Shown here one piece after another: positions 9,667 to 18,559 of a DNA stretch of 64,000 nt (within the stretch, counting starts at the first letter, position 1; each line of letters opens with the position of its first letter). Under the pieces are notes generated by a model, which saw nothing but the letters and a program-made list of their open reading frames with translations, was not told the DNA's origin and ran no database searches. A program made the position numbers and the translations under genes. The stretch is from contig NZ_CP089301.1 in assembly GCF_021227995.1 (NCBI RefSeq), positions 1,860,001 to 1,924,000 of the forward strand. Direction: 5' to 3'. This stretch comes from Novosphingobium kaempferiae (GTDB lineage Bacteria > Pseudomonadota > Alphaproteobacteria > Sphingomonadales > Sphingomonadaceae).

Positions 9667-10671
9667 CTAGGTTCCAGCCAATACGCGCACGGCGCGCCGC
9701 GCCCGTTGAAAGGGAGAAGGCCGACGAGCTGCCCATAGATCCTCTATATCGGCATCGGCAAGTCTGGTCAGCGTGAAGAAATGTTCGATATCCTGCAGCA
9801 ACGTGTGCAGCCGTGCAGACACTTCTTGCGCACTATAGTTCTGGAACCATGCCCCCAACGGAGGAGCGGGTCTCCTTTCCTGAACAGCTTTCAGGACAGC
9901 CGCCACGTCCCATGCCAGGGAATGAACGCGAATCTTCCGACAGTTGAAGCCCGGATCGAGGTAGTCCGCCAAAGCGTCGTTGAGACTTGAAAATACCACG
10001 CACCCCTGCCCGAGCGCTTCAAGTGGCGGCAGGCCGAAGCCCTCGGTTGCGCCGACGTCTGCCCAATGTTCCAGAGAATCGTAGAGGTAGACTTTGGAGC
10101 GCCGGAACCACGCCGAAAGATCATCTACCCACCCATCAAGTACGGTGACGCGGCATTGTGACTGCAGCGCGGGAACGAGCCGGTCAAGCAGGTAGCGTGA
10201 GGATTTGCGCACCTGCACCAGCACATCGATGTCCCGCTCCCCGCCGTAGTTCGGCCAACCCGGTTCCACGATGTTCGGAAGGTAAGCAATATAGGAATTG
10301 GGCGCGTGACGTCCCCAATAGGCCATGGAATGACGGCTGACGCACAGGATCGGCACTCGCGGTGGCATGGCCATCCTCCAACCCGTGCTGTGGGCCACAT
10401 AGATCACGTCACGACGCTCCAGCTTTTCCAGCAATGCTGCAATATCCGGGCCCCAATGGATCACGAATATAGGTGCGTCCGTGCTGCCGGCAGCACCGAT
10501 CGGGTGCATTGCCAGAACGTCATCGATATGCAGTCCGCCTTCGACGCGCTCGCGATAATATGCCGCGCTTGCAACACGCAGCGTGCCGCAGATGGTCAGG
10601 AAGCGCGCTTGCGCGGAATTTCCGCCGACATCGAGGCGACCGTCGGGAAACAGGAATATCAAAGGGCGCAT
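9667..10671 (-). CDS. Glycosyltransferase, group 1-like
   Basis: A 334-residue protein whose C-terminal half contains GATEGFGLPPLEALGQGCVVFSS, the donor-binding and catalytic-glutamate region of GT-B retaining glycosyltransferases. The N-terminal half, starting MRPLIFLFPDGRLDVGGNS, has a short Gly-rich loop of the Rossmann kind. The ATG at 10671 is preferred because GGAG lies about 8 bases upstream; another ATG at 10689 would overlap the preceding gene by 8 bases but has no ribosome-binding site. It follows the GT2 gene directly on the minus strand, and its end converges with the flippase gene, leaving 38 bases between them. Confidence 0.72.
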   Translation of the reverse strand: MRPLIFLFPDGRLDVGGNSAQARFLTICGTLRVASAAYYRERVEGGLHIDDVLAMHPIGAAGSTDAPIFVIHWGPDIAALLEKLERRDVIYVAHSTGWRMAMPPRVPILCVSRHSMAYWGRHAPNSYIAYLPNIVEPGWPNYGGERDIDVLVQVRKSSRYLLDRLVPALQSQCRVTVLDGWVDDLSAWFRRSKVYLYDSLEHWADVGATEGFGLPPLEALGQGCVVFSSLNDALADYLDPGFNCRKIRVHSLAWDVAAVLKAVQERRPAPPLGAWFQNYSAQEVSARLHTLLQDIEHFFTLTRLADADIEDLWAARRPSPFQRARRAVRVLAGT

Positions 10672-10681
10672 CGCTACTCCA

Positions 10682-11719
10682 TCAGCCATTGGGAATGGCG
10701 GTTTGCGCGGGTCGGAGTACCGCAGACGGTAAATCGACGAGTGCAGTCTCCGGGCTGAACGATCTGCCCTGCCGTCGTATCGCATCGAATAGTCCGAGGC
10801 GCTTGAGCAGGCTCTCCGTAAGGCTCGACAGCATAAGCCTGCGCGCGTCACGATGAGGCGCGACAAGCCGTATCGCCTCGATCAGCCTGCCGTTCCGCGA
10901 TGCATCCAGAGCCTCGACCTGTCGCCGCGCGCCTTCAAGGTTCTCCACGCGGGCACGCAACTGTTCGGCCAGATGCCCGTCATGAGCGCTATAGGCCCGA
11001 GTCGCATCAAGCAGCGCGCGAAGGTCCGGGGACGTCAAGCGATGCGAAGTGGAGCCCGAATGCTTGCGATAGCAATACGTCGCCTGCGGCATGAAGCGAT
11101 AACGCGCGCCAGCAAGCATTGCCCGCAAAACAAGGTCGAAATCCTCCCCTATCCGCAGGCGTTCATCGTAGACGATTGCATGACGCCGGAGAAACGTGAG
11201 GTCAAACAAAGGCTTGAGGTAACCAAGCGAGATATCGCGCGCGCCGATCATGCCGCGCCGGACGAACTCTGCTGGCCCTATGTTGCGCGCCGTCTGCCAG
11301 GTCGGGCCTTGCGCGAAGATGTGTGTACGGATCACGTCGCGATCCTGTTCGAATTCAACCATGTTGGCGGCGCAAATATGTGCTCCGTCCCTTGACTGAC
11401 CGGCTACGAGCCGTTCCAAATGGTGCGGATCCAGAATATCGTCGCTATCCACGATCGCGGCGAAGCGCCCTCGCGCGGCATTCAGGCTTGCATTGCGGAC
11501 CGCACTGAGCCCCTTGCAGGGACCGTCGAGCACACGGATCCGTTCATCCACCTCCGCATGGGCACGCGCCAGTTGAGCGGTCGCATCCGAAGAGCCATCA
11601 TCGACGACGACGATCTCGATATCCGTGAACGTCTGGGCACGCACGGAGAGGATCGCCTCATCAATGAACAGTGCCGCGTCGCGGGCTACCATGAGAACTG
11701 AAACGAAAGGGGCTGCCAT
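10682..11719 (-). CDS. Family 2 glycosyltransferase
   Basis: A 345-residue GT-A glycosyltransferase. It begins PFVSVLMVARDAALFIDEAILSV, then EIVVVDDGSSDAT (nucleotide-binding loop) and AIVDSDDILDPHH (the DxD-like metal site), followed by GEDFDLVLRAMLAG, which fits the usual ED catalytic-base motif. There is no convincing transmembrane segment, so the protein is probably cytosolic or peripheral. It is the first gene of a two-gene minus-strand unit with the group 1-like glycosyltransferase and diverges from the MHS transporter gene across about 285 bases. Confidence 0.82.
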   Translation of the reverse strand: MAAPFVSVLMVARDAALFIDEAILSVRAQTFTDIEIVVVDDGSSDATAQLARAHAEVDERIRVLDGPCKGLSAVRNASLNAARGRFAAIVDSDDILDPHHLERLVAGQSRDGAHICAANMVEFEQDRDVIRTHIFAQGPTWQTARNIGPAEFVRRGMIGARDISLGYLKPLFDLTFLRRHAIVYDERLRIGEDFDLVLRAMLAGARYRFMPQATYCYRKHSGSTSHRLTSPDLRALLDATRAYSAHDGHLAEQLRARVENLEGARRQVEALDASRNGRLIEAIRLVAPHRDARRLMLSSLTESLLKRLGLFDAIRRQGRSFSPETALVDLPSAVLRPAQTAIPNG

Positions 11720-12004
11720 CGCACCTCCGCCACGGGCAAGCCGTTGCCCTACTGAACTCCGAAAGAACTAGCGTTTCGGATGCGGGCAGCGAACCGCAAA
11801 GTCATCCATTTCGGACGCAGAACCAGGGAGCGGCAGGTACGACAGGCAATCGCCCGTGGACTGTTTGGTCTGCGTTGCGCCCCTAGCCATTCTAACCGCT
11901 TGAGTCGGCTTGAATGCACTGCAACATTATCCCTGCCCAGGACGAAAGCGCCGGACGCGATCCGGCGGCTTCGACCATGTGGCGGGAAATGGGATGTGAA
12001 AGCG

Positions 12005-13348
12005 ATGCAGCATGAAGAAACGGCCGATCTGCCTTACCTGCGCAAGGTCGTGGGGGCGTCGATGGCAGGCACGGTCGTCGAATGGTACGAGTTCTTTCTC
12101 TACGGCACGGCGGCCACGCTCATTTTCGGCAAGCTGTTCTTTCCTGCCACTGGTAACGATCTTGACGGCGTGATCGCCGCCTTTGCGACATATGCCGTGG
12201 GCTTCATCGCCCGCCCGCTCGGCGGCGTTGTCTTCGGGCATATCGGTGACAGGATCGGTCGCAAGTCGCTGCTGCAGTTCAGCCTGCTGCTCATCGGCTT
12301 CTCTACATTCCTCATGGGATGCCTGCCGACTTTTGGCGCCATCGGATACTGGGCACCGGTGCTGCTGGTGCTGCTGCGCTTCGTCCAGGGGTTCGCGCTC
12401 GGCGGCGAATGGGGCGGAGCGGTGCTGCTGGTGGCGGAACACAGCCCCAACCACAGCCGCGCCTTTTGGGGCAGTTTCCCGCAGGCAGGCGTGCCGCTCG
12501 GCAACCTGCTGGCGACAGTGGTGCTGCTCGTCCTTTCGGCCACGTTGACGGATGGCCAGTTCCTTTCGTGGGGCTGGCGCATCGGTTTCTGGCTGTCGGC
12601 GGTGATCGTCGGGATCGGGTACTACATCCGCACGCAGGTTACCGATTCACCGATCTTCGAGGCCGCCAAGGCTGAAGCCGAAGAGCGCGCCCACGAGGAT
12701 TATGGCCTTAGCGAAGTCTTCCGCCGTTACCCGCGAGGCGTGTTCACCGCGATGGGCCTGCGCGTCGGTGAGAACATCCTCTATTACATGGTCGTCACGT
12801 TCTCGATCACGTACCTCGCCCATATCGGGGTCGATACCACGGAAATCCTCGCGCTGCTGTTCTGCGCCCACATCCTGCATGTTGTGCTCATCCCCATGTT
12901 CGGGGCGATGGCGGACCGGATCGGACGCAGGCCGGTCTACATGCTCGGGGCTGCGTTGACCATCGCCTGGCCCTTCGCCGCCTTCCCGATGTTCAATAGC
13001 GCCAGCACCGTCGTCGTGCTGGGGGGCATTTTCCTCGGCATGTTCGTCCACGCCCTGATGTACGCGCCGCAACCCGCGATCATGGCGGAGATGTTCCCGA
13101 CCCGAATGCGCTACTCGGGCGTGTCGCTGGGCTATCAGGTGACCGCGATATTCGCAGGTTCGTGGGCGCCGCTCATCGGCACCACGCTGCTTCGCGAGTA
13201 CGATGACTGGCTGCCCATCGCGTTCTACGTCGCGGCGGCCGGAGCGATCAGTCTGATTTCGGCGCTCATCATGGTGGAGAGCAAGGGCGTGTCGCTTCTC
13301 GCCATCGACCGTGAAGACCAGATGAGGCTCAACGCGGCTTCATCCTGA
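12005..13348 (+). CDS. MFS transporter, metabolite:H+ symporter (MHS) type
   Basis: A 447-residue transporter with twelve predicted helices. The N-terminus VVGASMAGTVVEWYEFFLYG is the hallmark of MHS carriers such as ShiA, KgtP and ProP. FGHIGDRIGRKSLL is the loop 2-3 signature, and AMADRIGRRPVYM repeats it in the second half. It would import a small organic acid, osmolyte or similar solute with protons; the substrate cannot be deduced. The ATG at 12005 is chosen because family similarity starts there, although the frame is open back to 11780. The last 9 bases overlap the end of the convergent polymerase gene. It is out of place inside an EPS cluster and may be an unrelated insertion. Confidence 0.82.
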   Translation: MQHEETADLPYLRKVVGASMAGTVVEWYEFFLYGTAATLIFGKLFFPATGNDLDGVIAAFATYAVGFIARPLGGVVFGHIGDRIGRKSLLQFSLLLIGFSTFLMGCLPTFGAIGYWAPVLLVLLRFVQGFALGGEWGGAVLLVAEHSPNHSRAFWGSFPQAGVPLGNLLATVVLLVLSATLTDGQFLSWGWRIGFWLSAVIVGIGYYIRTQVTDSPIFEAAKAEAEERAHEDYGLSEVFRRYPRGVFTAMGLRVGENILYYMVVTFSITYLAHIGVDTTEILALLFCAHILHVVLIPMFGAMADRIGRRPVYMLGAALTIAWPFAAFPMFNSASTVVVLGGIFLGMFVHALMYAPQPAIMAEMFPTRMRYSGVSLGYQVTAIFAGSWAPLIGTTLLREYDDWLPIAFYVAAAGAISLISALIMVESKGVSLLAIDREDQMRLNAASS

Positions 13349-14590
13349 CTTCTCGCTGCTGCCGACAGGAAAGTATCCAAAGCCCAGGGCGGCAAAGAGC
13401 ATGATCGTCGGTGCGACGAGCGCCGCCGGGCGGATCGGCTCCACCGGCGATTTGCTCAACTCGAGTACGAGATAGGAGAGCCAGAAGCAGGTCGGCAGCG
13501 AGGGCGTGAGAACGAACCGGCGGAGCAGCGCCGCGATGCCGCACAGCCAGGTCGCGAGGAGAACGCCGAGGCCGAGGTAGCCCGTCTCCACGATGGTCTG
13601 GATATAGCTGTTGTGGAACGAGAAGGCGGTGCCTTCCTGCCGCACGCCGAAATAGCGCCACAGTCCGATCGCGTCGGCATTGGCCGGGGTCCAGAAGCCG
13701 AAGTAACCGGTGCCCAGCCACGGTCTCTCGGCGATGATGTATTCCGCTCGATACCATAGGTAGCCCCGGCCGGTAAGGCCCGCATCCTTGTCGGACATCT
13801 CCGTCACCATGGCGAGCAGGGAATCGAAGAATGTCGCGCCCAGCGCCAGCGCGGCCAGCAGAGCGACAGTGAACCCGATTTTCACCGCTGGCGAGCATCG
13901 GCGCAGTAGCAGCATCGCGAATAGCAATCCTCCCGCCACCGCGAGCGAGGCGACGGCTCCTGCCGACCGCGCTCGCTCGGTAGCGACGAGGCAGGCCAGC
14001 GCGACGATGGCGCATAACCCGGCTCGCCCGAAAGCGCGCCTTTCGAGACAAAGCGCTGCCACCGCAATGGCAAGCAATGCGGCGGTGGCGGCACTATCGG
14101 CAAAGTAGTTCTTCGCCTCACCGCCCAGCCCGACCAGTGCCGGTATCCCGTCGATCCCGTCAGGCTGGGAATGACCGGCAACCAGCGAAGCGGCGGTATA
14201 GCCCGCGAATACCCCGAACAGCCCGAGCAGGACGATGCGGGGTCGCACGGCTTGCGAAAGCAGCAGGCCTGCAAAAGCGGTCAGCGTCATCTGTATTGCC
14301 GCACGGCCTGTCACCATCGGATAGATAGCCCATGCAACCGAGATCAAGGCCAATGCCGGATAGGCAAGTTGCGGGGAGCAACGCTTCAAAACGTTACGAC
14401 ACTGATCGACGCGCAGGGCGGCGTAGAGGCACATCAGCATCAACCCGAAGCCGGCACCTGCCGTACCCAGATTGGCCGGTATCCGCGAAAGCACTATGAG
14501 CGCCGCAAAGGCGCCGTCCTGAACGGCGCGCCCCGCCAGCGGGTTGACGATGCGAACAGGCCGCCTTGTCGCCAAGGAGGCCGAGTTCAT
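13340..14590 (-). CDS. Wzy / O-antigen ligase family polymerase
   Basis: A 416-residue polytopic membrane protein with about eleven hydrophobic segments. The Wzy_C signature region reads TGRGYLWYRAEYIIAERPWLGTGY, followed after a loop by SFHNSYIQTIVETGYLGLG. The conserved arginines and the histidine of the large periplasmic loop are present. In an EPS locus this family polymerises flipped repeat units (Wzy, ExoQ) and more rarely ligates them. The ATG at 14590 overlaps the upstream acyltransferase stop as ATGA, so the two are cotranslated. The 3' end overlaps the convergent MHS gene by 9 bases. Confidence 0.83.
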   Translation of the reverse strand: MNSASLATRRPVRIVNPLAGRAVQDGAFAALIVLSRIPANLGTAGAGFGLMLMCLYAALRVDQCRNVLKRCSPQLAYPALALISVAWAIYPMVTGRAAIQMTLTAFAGLLLSQAVRPRIVLLGLFGVFAGYTAASLVAGHSQPDGIDGIPALVGLGGEAKNYFADSAATAALLAIAVAALCLERRAFGRAGLCAIVALACLVATERARSAGAVASLAVAGGLLFAMLLLRRCSPAVKIGFTVALLAALALGATFFDSLLAMVTEMSDKDAGLTGRGYLWYRAEYIIAERPWLGTGYFGFWTPANADAIGLWRYFGVRQEGTAFSFHNSYIQTIVETGYLGLGVLLATWLCGIAALLRRFVLTPSLPTCFWLSYLVLELSKSPVEPIRPAALVAPTIMLFAALGFGYFPVGSSEKSG

Positions 14591-15660
14591 CGGGCCGTTT
14601 CCGGCTGCCCGCCAATCGGCACGCGGTTTCGGAGAGCCTTCAATCTATCCACCCATCGTCGCGCATTTCTTCCGAGCGACAGTTCGACCCAGCGGTGCGT
14701 CATGACCGCAACGAGAATTGCGCTGGCGAATGCTCCGACAATCAGGAACGGTGCGAAGGCGGGCAACAGAAGACCGGAGTGCTTCGCCGCCAGTATCCAT
14801 GCCTGCGTCACGAAGGGATGCGTCAGATACAGCGCATAGCTGGCGGCTCCGAGCATCTGCGCCGGCCGCCATGTGATCGATAGCCCGCCCCGCTCCGCCA
14901 CGAGCGCGGCGAGCATTACAGCACAGGCTGGGACCAACGATACCGGCCATCCCTCGGGAAATGGCCATTGGGCCGTCCAGATCAGCACGACCAAAGCCAC
15001 GACGCCACTAAATGTGGCGAACCGGGCCATACTTCGGGATACCGGCAACCGTGGATACACCCAACCCAGCACCATGCCCGCTGCGAATTCCAGCAGGATG
15101 GGCTGGGTGAGAAATTGGAGTTCGGGCCGCATGGCTTGTCGCAGCAATGCTCCCAGCAGTACCGCGAAGCCGAGCATTCCTACACCGCACAACACGCGGC
15201 GACCGGTGTCTCTGACAGTCAATCCGACCGCGAAGACAAGATAGAACGCCATCTCGAAATTGAGCGACCAGCCCACGAAAAGGATCGGGCGCATCGTCCC
15301 GTCGACCCGCTCGTAGGGGATGAACAGAAGCGAGCGCAGCAACGCGCCCCAGTCTGCCTGCGTCGTGCCCAGCAGCGCGGGCCGGATCAGAGCGACCGCG
15401 AACAGGCAGAATGTCAGCGTCCAGTAGAGCGGCGCAATCCGCAGCAACCGGTCCAGCATGAAACGCCCCGGAGAGATCGCACGTCCCGAAGTCGCGTGAA
15501 TCATGATGAAGCCGCTGATGACGAAGAACAGATCCACGCCGACCGCGAAGAGATCGAACACGCCTTTTCCCAGCCCCAGCGGGCGACCGAGCGCCTCCAG
15601 ATGGACGACCACGACCAGCAATGCCGCCAGTGCCCGCAAGGCCTGTATGTTGAAGAGCAT
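14587..15660 (-). CDS. Acyltransferase 3 family protein (ExoZ-like)
   Basis: A 357-residue polytopic protein with the acyltransferase-3 N-terminus NIQALRALAALLVVVVHLEAL (conserved R and H), then VGVDLFFVISGFIM and RLLRIAPLYW. Later motifs are GWSLNFEMAFYLVFA and YALYLTHPF near the C-terminus. ExoZ, which acetylates succinoglycan, has this length and layout. GAGGCG precedes the ATG by about 8 bases. It is cotranslated with the Wzy-type gene through an ATGA overlap. It lies 121 bases beyond the GH16-RTX gene on the same strand, so the glycanase and this decorating enzyme could share a transcript. Confidence 0.84.
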   Translation of the reverse strand: MLFNIQALRALAALLVVVVHLEALGRPLGLGKGVFDLFAVGVDLFFVISGFIMIHATSGRAISPGRFMLDRLLRIAPLYWTLTFCLFAVALIRPALLGTTQADWGALLRSLLFIPYERVDGTMRPILFVGWSLNFEMAFYLVFAVGLTVRDTGRRVLCGVGMLGFAVLLGALLRQAMRPELQFLTQPILLEFAAGMVLGWVYPRLPVSRSMARFATFSGVVALVVLIWTAQWPFPEGWPVSLVPACAVMLAALVAERGGLSITWRPAQMLGAASYALYLTHPFVTQAWILAAKHSGLLLPAFAPFLIVGAFASAILVAVMTHRWVELSLGRNARRWVDRLKALRNRVPIGGQPETAR

Positions 15661-15781
15661 GCACCGAACGCCTCGAAGCCGAGGTACAGGAACGTACCCC
15701 GGCTTCGATACATGTCCCCGGCGGCAGGGTCGACGCCGCCGCCGGGAAGACTGCTTCGTTTTGGACGAAGTTGTCGGCGCC

Positions 15782-18457
15782 TCAGGCCATCAGCCCCAGC
15801 GAAGAACTGTAGTCGCCGCTGCTCATGAAGGTGATGTCCGACATTGCGAAGTTCGCGTCGCCGGCAAGTGTGATCTTGTCCGTACCGATTGAAACAACCG
15901 TCGCGTTGGCGGTGTGTGCGATGGACACCGCGCCAGAGTTCACGTTGACGAGGACGAGCTTGTCGACGCCATGCTGGAAATCGGTCACGGTGTCCTTGCC
16001 GTAGCCCGTGCCGAACACGAAGGTGTCCGCACCCGCGCCACCGGTAAGGGTATCGTCCCCGACGCCGCCGTTCAGCACGTCGTTGCCAAGGCCGCCGTCG
16101 AGCAGGTCGTTCCCGGCCCAGCCGAACAGCTTGTTGGCGCCGTCATTGCCGTAGATGCGGTTGCCCAGCGTGTTCCCCGCTCCGTTGATCACGGCGCTGC
16201 CGGTCAGGCGCAGCGTCTCAACATTGGCCGGCAGCGTGAAGCTGACCGAGGACATCACGGTATCGGTGCCCTCGTTCGCCTGCTCGATCACGCGGTCCCC
16301 GGCTGCATCGACGATGTAGATGTCGTCTCCCTTGCCGCCGACCAGCGTGTCATTGCCTGCCCCGCCATCCAGGTAGTCGTTGCCGTCCATGCCGGTCAGC
16401 ACGTTGTTGCCACCGTTGCCGACGATACGATTATCGCCCGCATTGCCGGTGGCGTTGATGTTGGCAGTGCCATCGAGACGCAGGTTTTCGACATTGATGG
16501 AGAGCGTGTAGCTTACCGAGCTGACGACCAGGTCGCTGCCCTCCTTGGCGTACTCGACGATCTTCACCGCGCTGTTGTCGACGCGATAGATGTCGTCGCC
16601 GGCCCCGCCGATCAGCACATCGGCCCCGCCGGCGCCATCGAGGTAGTCATTGCCTCCAAGGCCCTTCAGCATGTTGACGGCGCTGTTGCCGATCAGCCGG
16701 TTGCCGAGCGCATTGCCGGTGCCGTCGAGGGCCTTGTCGCCGGTCAGCGTCAAGTTCTCCACGTTGTCGCCAAGGACGTAGCTGTCGCTGGCGAGAACGG
16801 TGTCGATCCCCCCGTTTACCGCCTCGATCACCTTGTCCAGCTTCGAGCTGACACGGAAGGTGTCGTTGCCCGCAGTGCCGGTGTAGATCTTGCCCGTCGT
16901 TGTGCCGGTTGGCGACGAAGGGGGCGTCGGCGTGGTCGGAACCGTCTTGGGCTCATCGGTCGTCGGCGTCGGAATGATCGGCGGTGAAGTCGTGCCCGAA
17001 GAGCCACCCGGCGTATAGGTAACATGCTTGCCGTTGGTCGTCGTCGAGACGGTGTCGCCGGTACGATAGGCGCGGATATAGTCGATCTTCATCTCGCCGG
17101 TCGGAGTGCTGGCGTCGCTCGGGCCGCTCCAGCTGTCCTTGCCGCCGACCGCGAGGTTGACGAGCATGTACATCTCCTTCTGCATCGCCTTGGGCGTCGC
17201 CTGGCGCGCCACTTCGACGCCATCGATGTAGTAGACGATCCGGTCGGCGTTCCAGTCGACGCCATAGGTATGCATCTTCGTGGTATCGACGACTGCGCGG
17301 TCCTGCGCCTCCAGCGTCTTGCCCGGCGTCGAGGTGCCGTGCGTCGACATGTAGAGCACGTTCGGATCCTTGCCGTGCTGCTCGAAGATGTCGAGTTCGG
17401 GCGGCCAGCTGTTGTCAGTCGGCAGCAACCAGAACGCAGGCCAGAAGCCGTTTCCGGCAGGCATCTGCGCACGGATCTCGAAGTAGCCGTACTGCTGCGC
17501 GAAGGTGAACTTCGTGGTCAGCAGGCCCGAGGTCCAGGTGTGGCCGTCCATATAGGGCAGGATGTCGGCGCTGGCCCGCTCGGCCTTGATGGTCAGGATG
17601 CCGTCGTCGATCGAGAACGGGTTGACGCCCAGCGCCTTCTTGCCGGTGCCGCCCCAATCCTCATCGAAATAGAGCTGCGCTTCGGTGCGCAGGGTACGGC
17701 TGGCGACTGTGCCAGGGCCGCCGTTGCCGAACTCGGTGCGCCAGGTGCCGCCCTTCGAATAGAGGCTGAGCGCGTTGAATTCGTCACCGAAGCTCTGGAC
17801 CAGGCCGCTGCGGTTGAGTTCGTAGGTGAAGTCGGTCGAGACGAGGCTTGCCGCCTTCACGTCGCGCAGGATCAGATCCTCGCCATTGGCGAAGTGCAGG
17901 ACCGTGTCGTTGCCGACCTGCCTGGCCATCGACTGGACCTGTCCGAAGCTGGTCACCCCGTACCCGCCGAGCCGGATTTTGTCGACGCCGGTAGCGAAGT
18001 CCATGATGACGTCGCTGCCGTTGCCGGCGGTTACGATGAAGGTGTCCTTGCCGGCGCCTCCAATCAGGACGTCGTTGCCCGCGCCGCCGTTGAGCTGCTG
18101 CGCATATTCGTTGCCGACGATGACGTTGTCGAGGTCGTTGCCGCCGCCGTACCAGGCCTGGTTGCCTTCGAGGAGCAGGTTTTCGACGTTGGCGCCGAGG
18201 ATGTGATAGACTGAAGAGCGGACCGTATCGATACCCTCGCCGCGGGCCTCGAACACTTTGTCCTTCTCGGACGAGATGATGTAGGTGTCGTCACCGAGCC
18301 CGCCATAATAGCTGTCGCCGCCGCCATACCCGCGCATCACGTCGGCCTTGGCCGAACCGTTGAGCGTGTCTGCGGCCGACGTTCCGAAATAGGCGTTTAC
18401 GGAAGCCGAAGAGCTATTAAGTAAAACCCCAAATGCGTTTTTATAGGAAAAAGCCAT
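15782..18457 (-). CDS. Secreted GH16 glycanase flanked by RTX repeats (ExsH-like)
   Basis: An 891-residue predicted extracellular enzyme without a Sec signal peptide. Residues about 22-160 contain RTX-type nonapeptides such as GGAGNDVLIGGAG. Residues about 220-465 form a GH16 beta-jelly-roll domain with the signature ELDIFE at 354-359: E354 is the expected nucleophile, D356 the helper and E359 the acid/base. A Thr/Pro/Ser linker (about 490-530) follows, then a second, longer RTX array (about 530-840) and a hydrophobic C-terminal tail as in type I secretion substrates. ExsH of Sinorhizobium, which cleaves succinoglycan, is the best-known analogue. The TolC/ABC/HlyD genes at 25-30 kb are the likely exporter. 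The natural substrate is probably the EPS made here, or a related beta-glucan. Confidence 0.85.
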   Translation of the reverse strand: MAFSYKNAFGVLLNSSSASVNAYFGTSAADTLNGSAKADVMRGYGGGDSYYGGLGDDTYIISSEKDKVFEARGEGIDTVRSSVYHILGANVENLLLEGNQAWYGGGNDLDNVIVGNEYAQQLNGGAGNDVLIGGAGKDTFIVTAGNGSDVIMDFATGVDKIRLGGYGVTSFGQVQSMARQVGNDTVLHFANGEDLILRDVKAASLVSTDFTYELNRSGLVQSFGDEFNALSLYSKGGTWRTEFGNGGPGTVASRTLRTEAQLYFDEDWGGTGKKALGVNPFSIDDGILTIKAERASADILPYMDGHTWTSGLLTTKFTFAQQYGYFEIRAQMPAGNGFWPAFWLLPTDNSWPPELDIFEQHGKDPNVLYMSTHGTSTPGKTLEAQDRAVVDTTKMHTYGVDWNADRIVYYIDGVEVARQATPKAMQKEMYMLVNLAVGGKDSWSGPSDASTPTGEMKIDYIRAYRTGDTVSTTTNGKHVTYTPGGSSGTTSPPIIPTPTTDEPKTVPTTPTPPSSPTGTTTGKIYTGTAGNDTFRVSSKLDKVIEAVNGGIDTVLASDSYVLGDNVENLTLTGDKALDGTGNALGNRLIGNSAVNMLKGLGGNDYLDGAGGADVLIGGAGDDIYRVDNSAVKIVEYAKEGSDLVVSSVSYTLSINVENLRLDGTANINATGNAGDNRIVGNGGNNVLTGMDGNDYLDGGAGNDTLVGGKGDDIYIVDAAGDRVIEQANEGTDTVMSSVSFTLPANVETLRLTGSAVINGAGNTLGNRIYGNDGANKLFGWAGNDLLDGGLGNDVLNGGVGDDTLTGGAGADTFVFGTGYGKDTVTDFQHGVDKLVLVNVNSGAVSIAHTANATVVSIGTDKITLAGDANFAMSDITFMSSGDYSSSLGLMA

Positions 18458-18559
18458 TATCTAAATCCCCGTCAAGCAAGCCCAATTGCTTCGCTGCTGT
18501 GTGGGGATTGATAGAATCGCTATTCACAATCCTGACATAAGGACTCTGGTAAATGCAAT

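Noticed and set aside
17024..18214. A plus-strand open frame opposite the GH16-RTX gene
   Set aside because: It is the complement of RTX and GH16 codons; the catalytic ELDIFE motif is on the minus strand.
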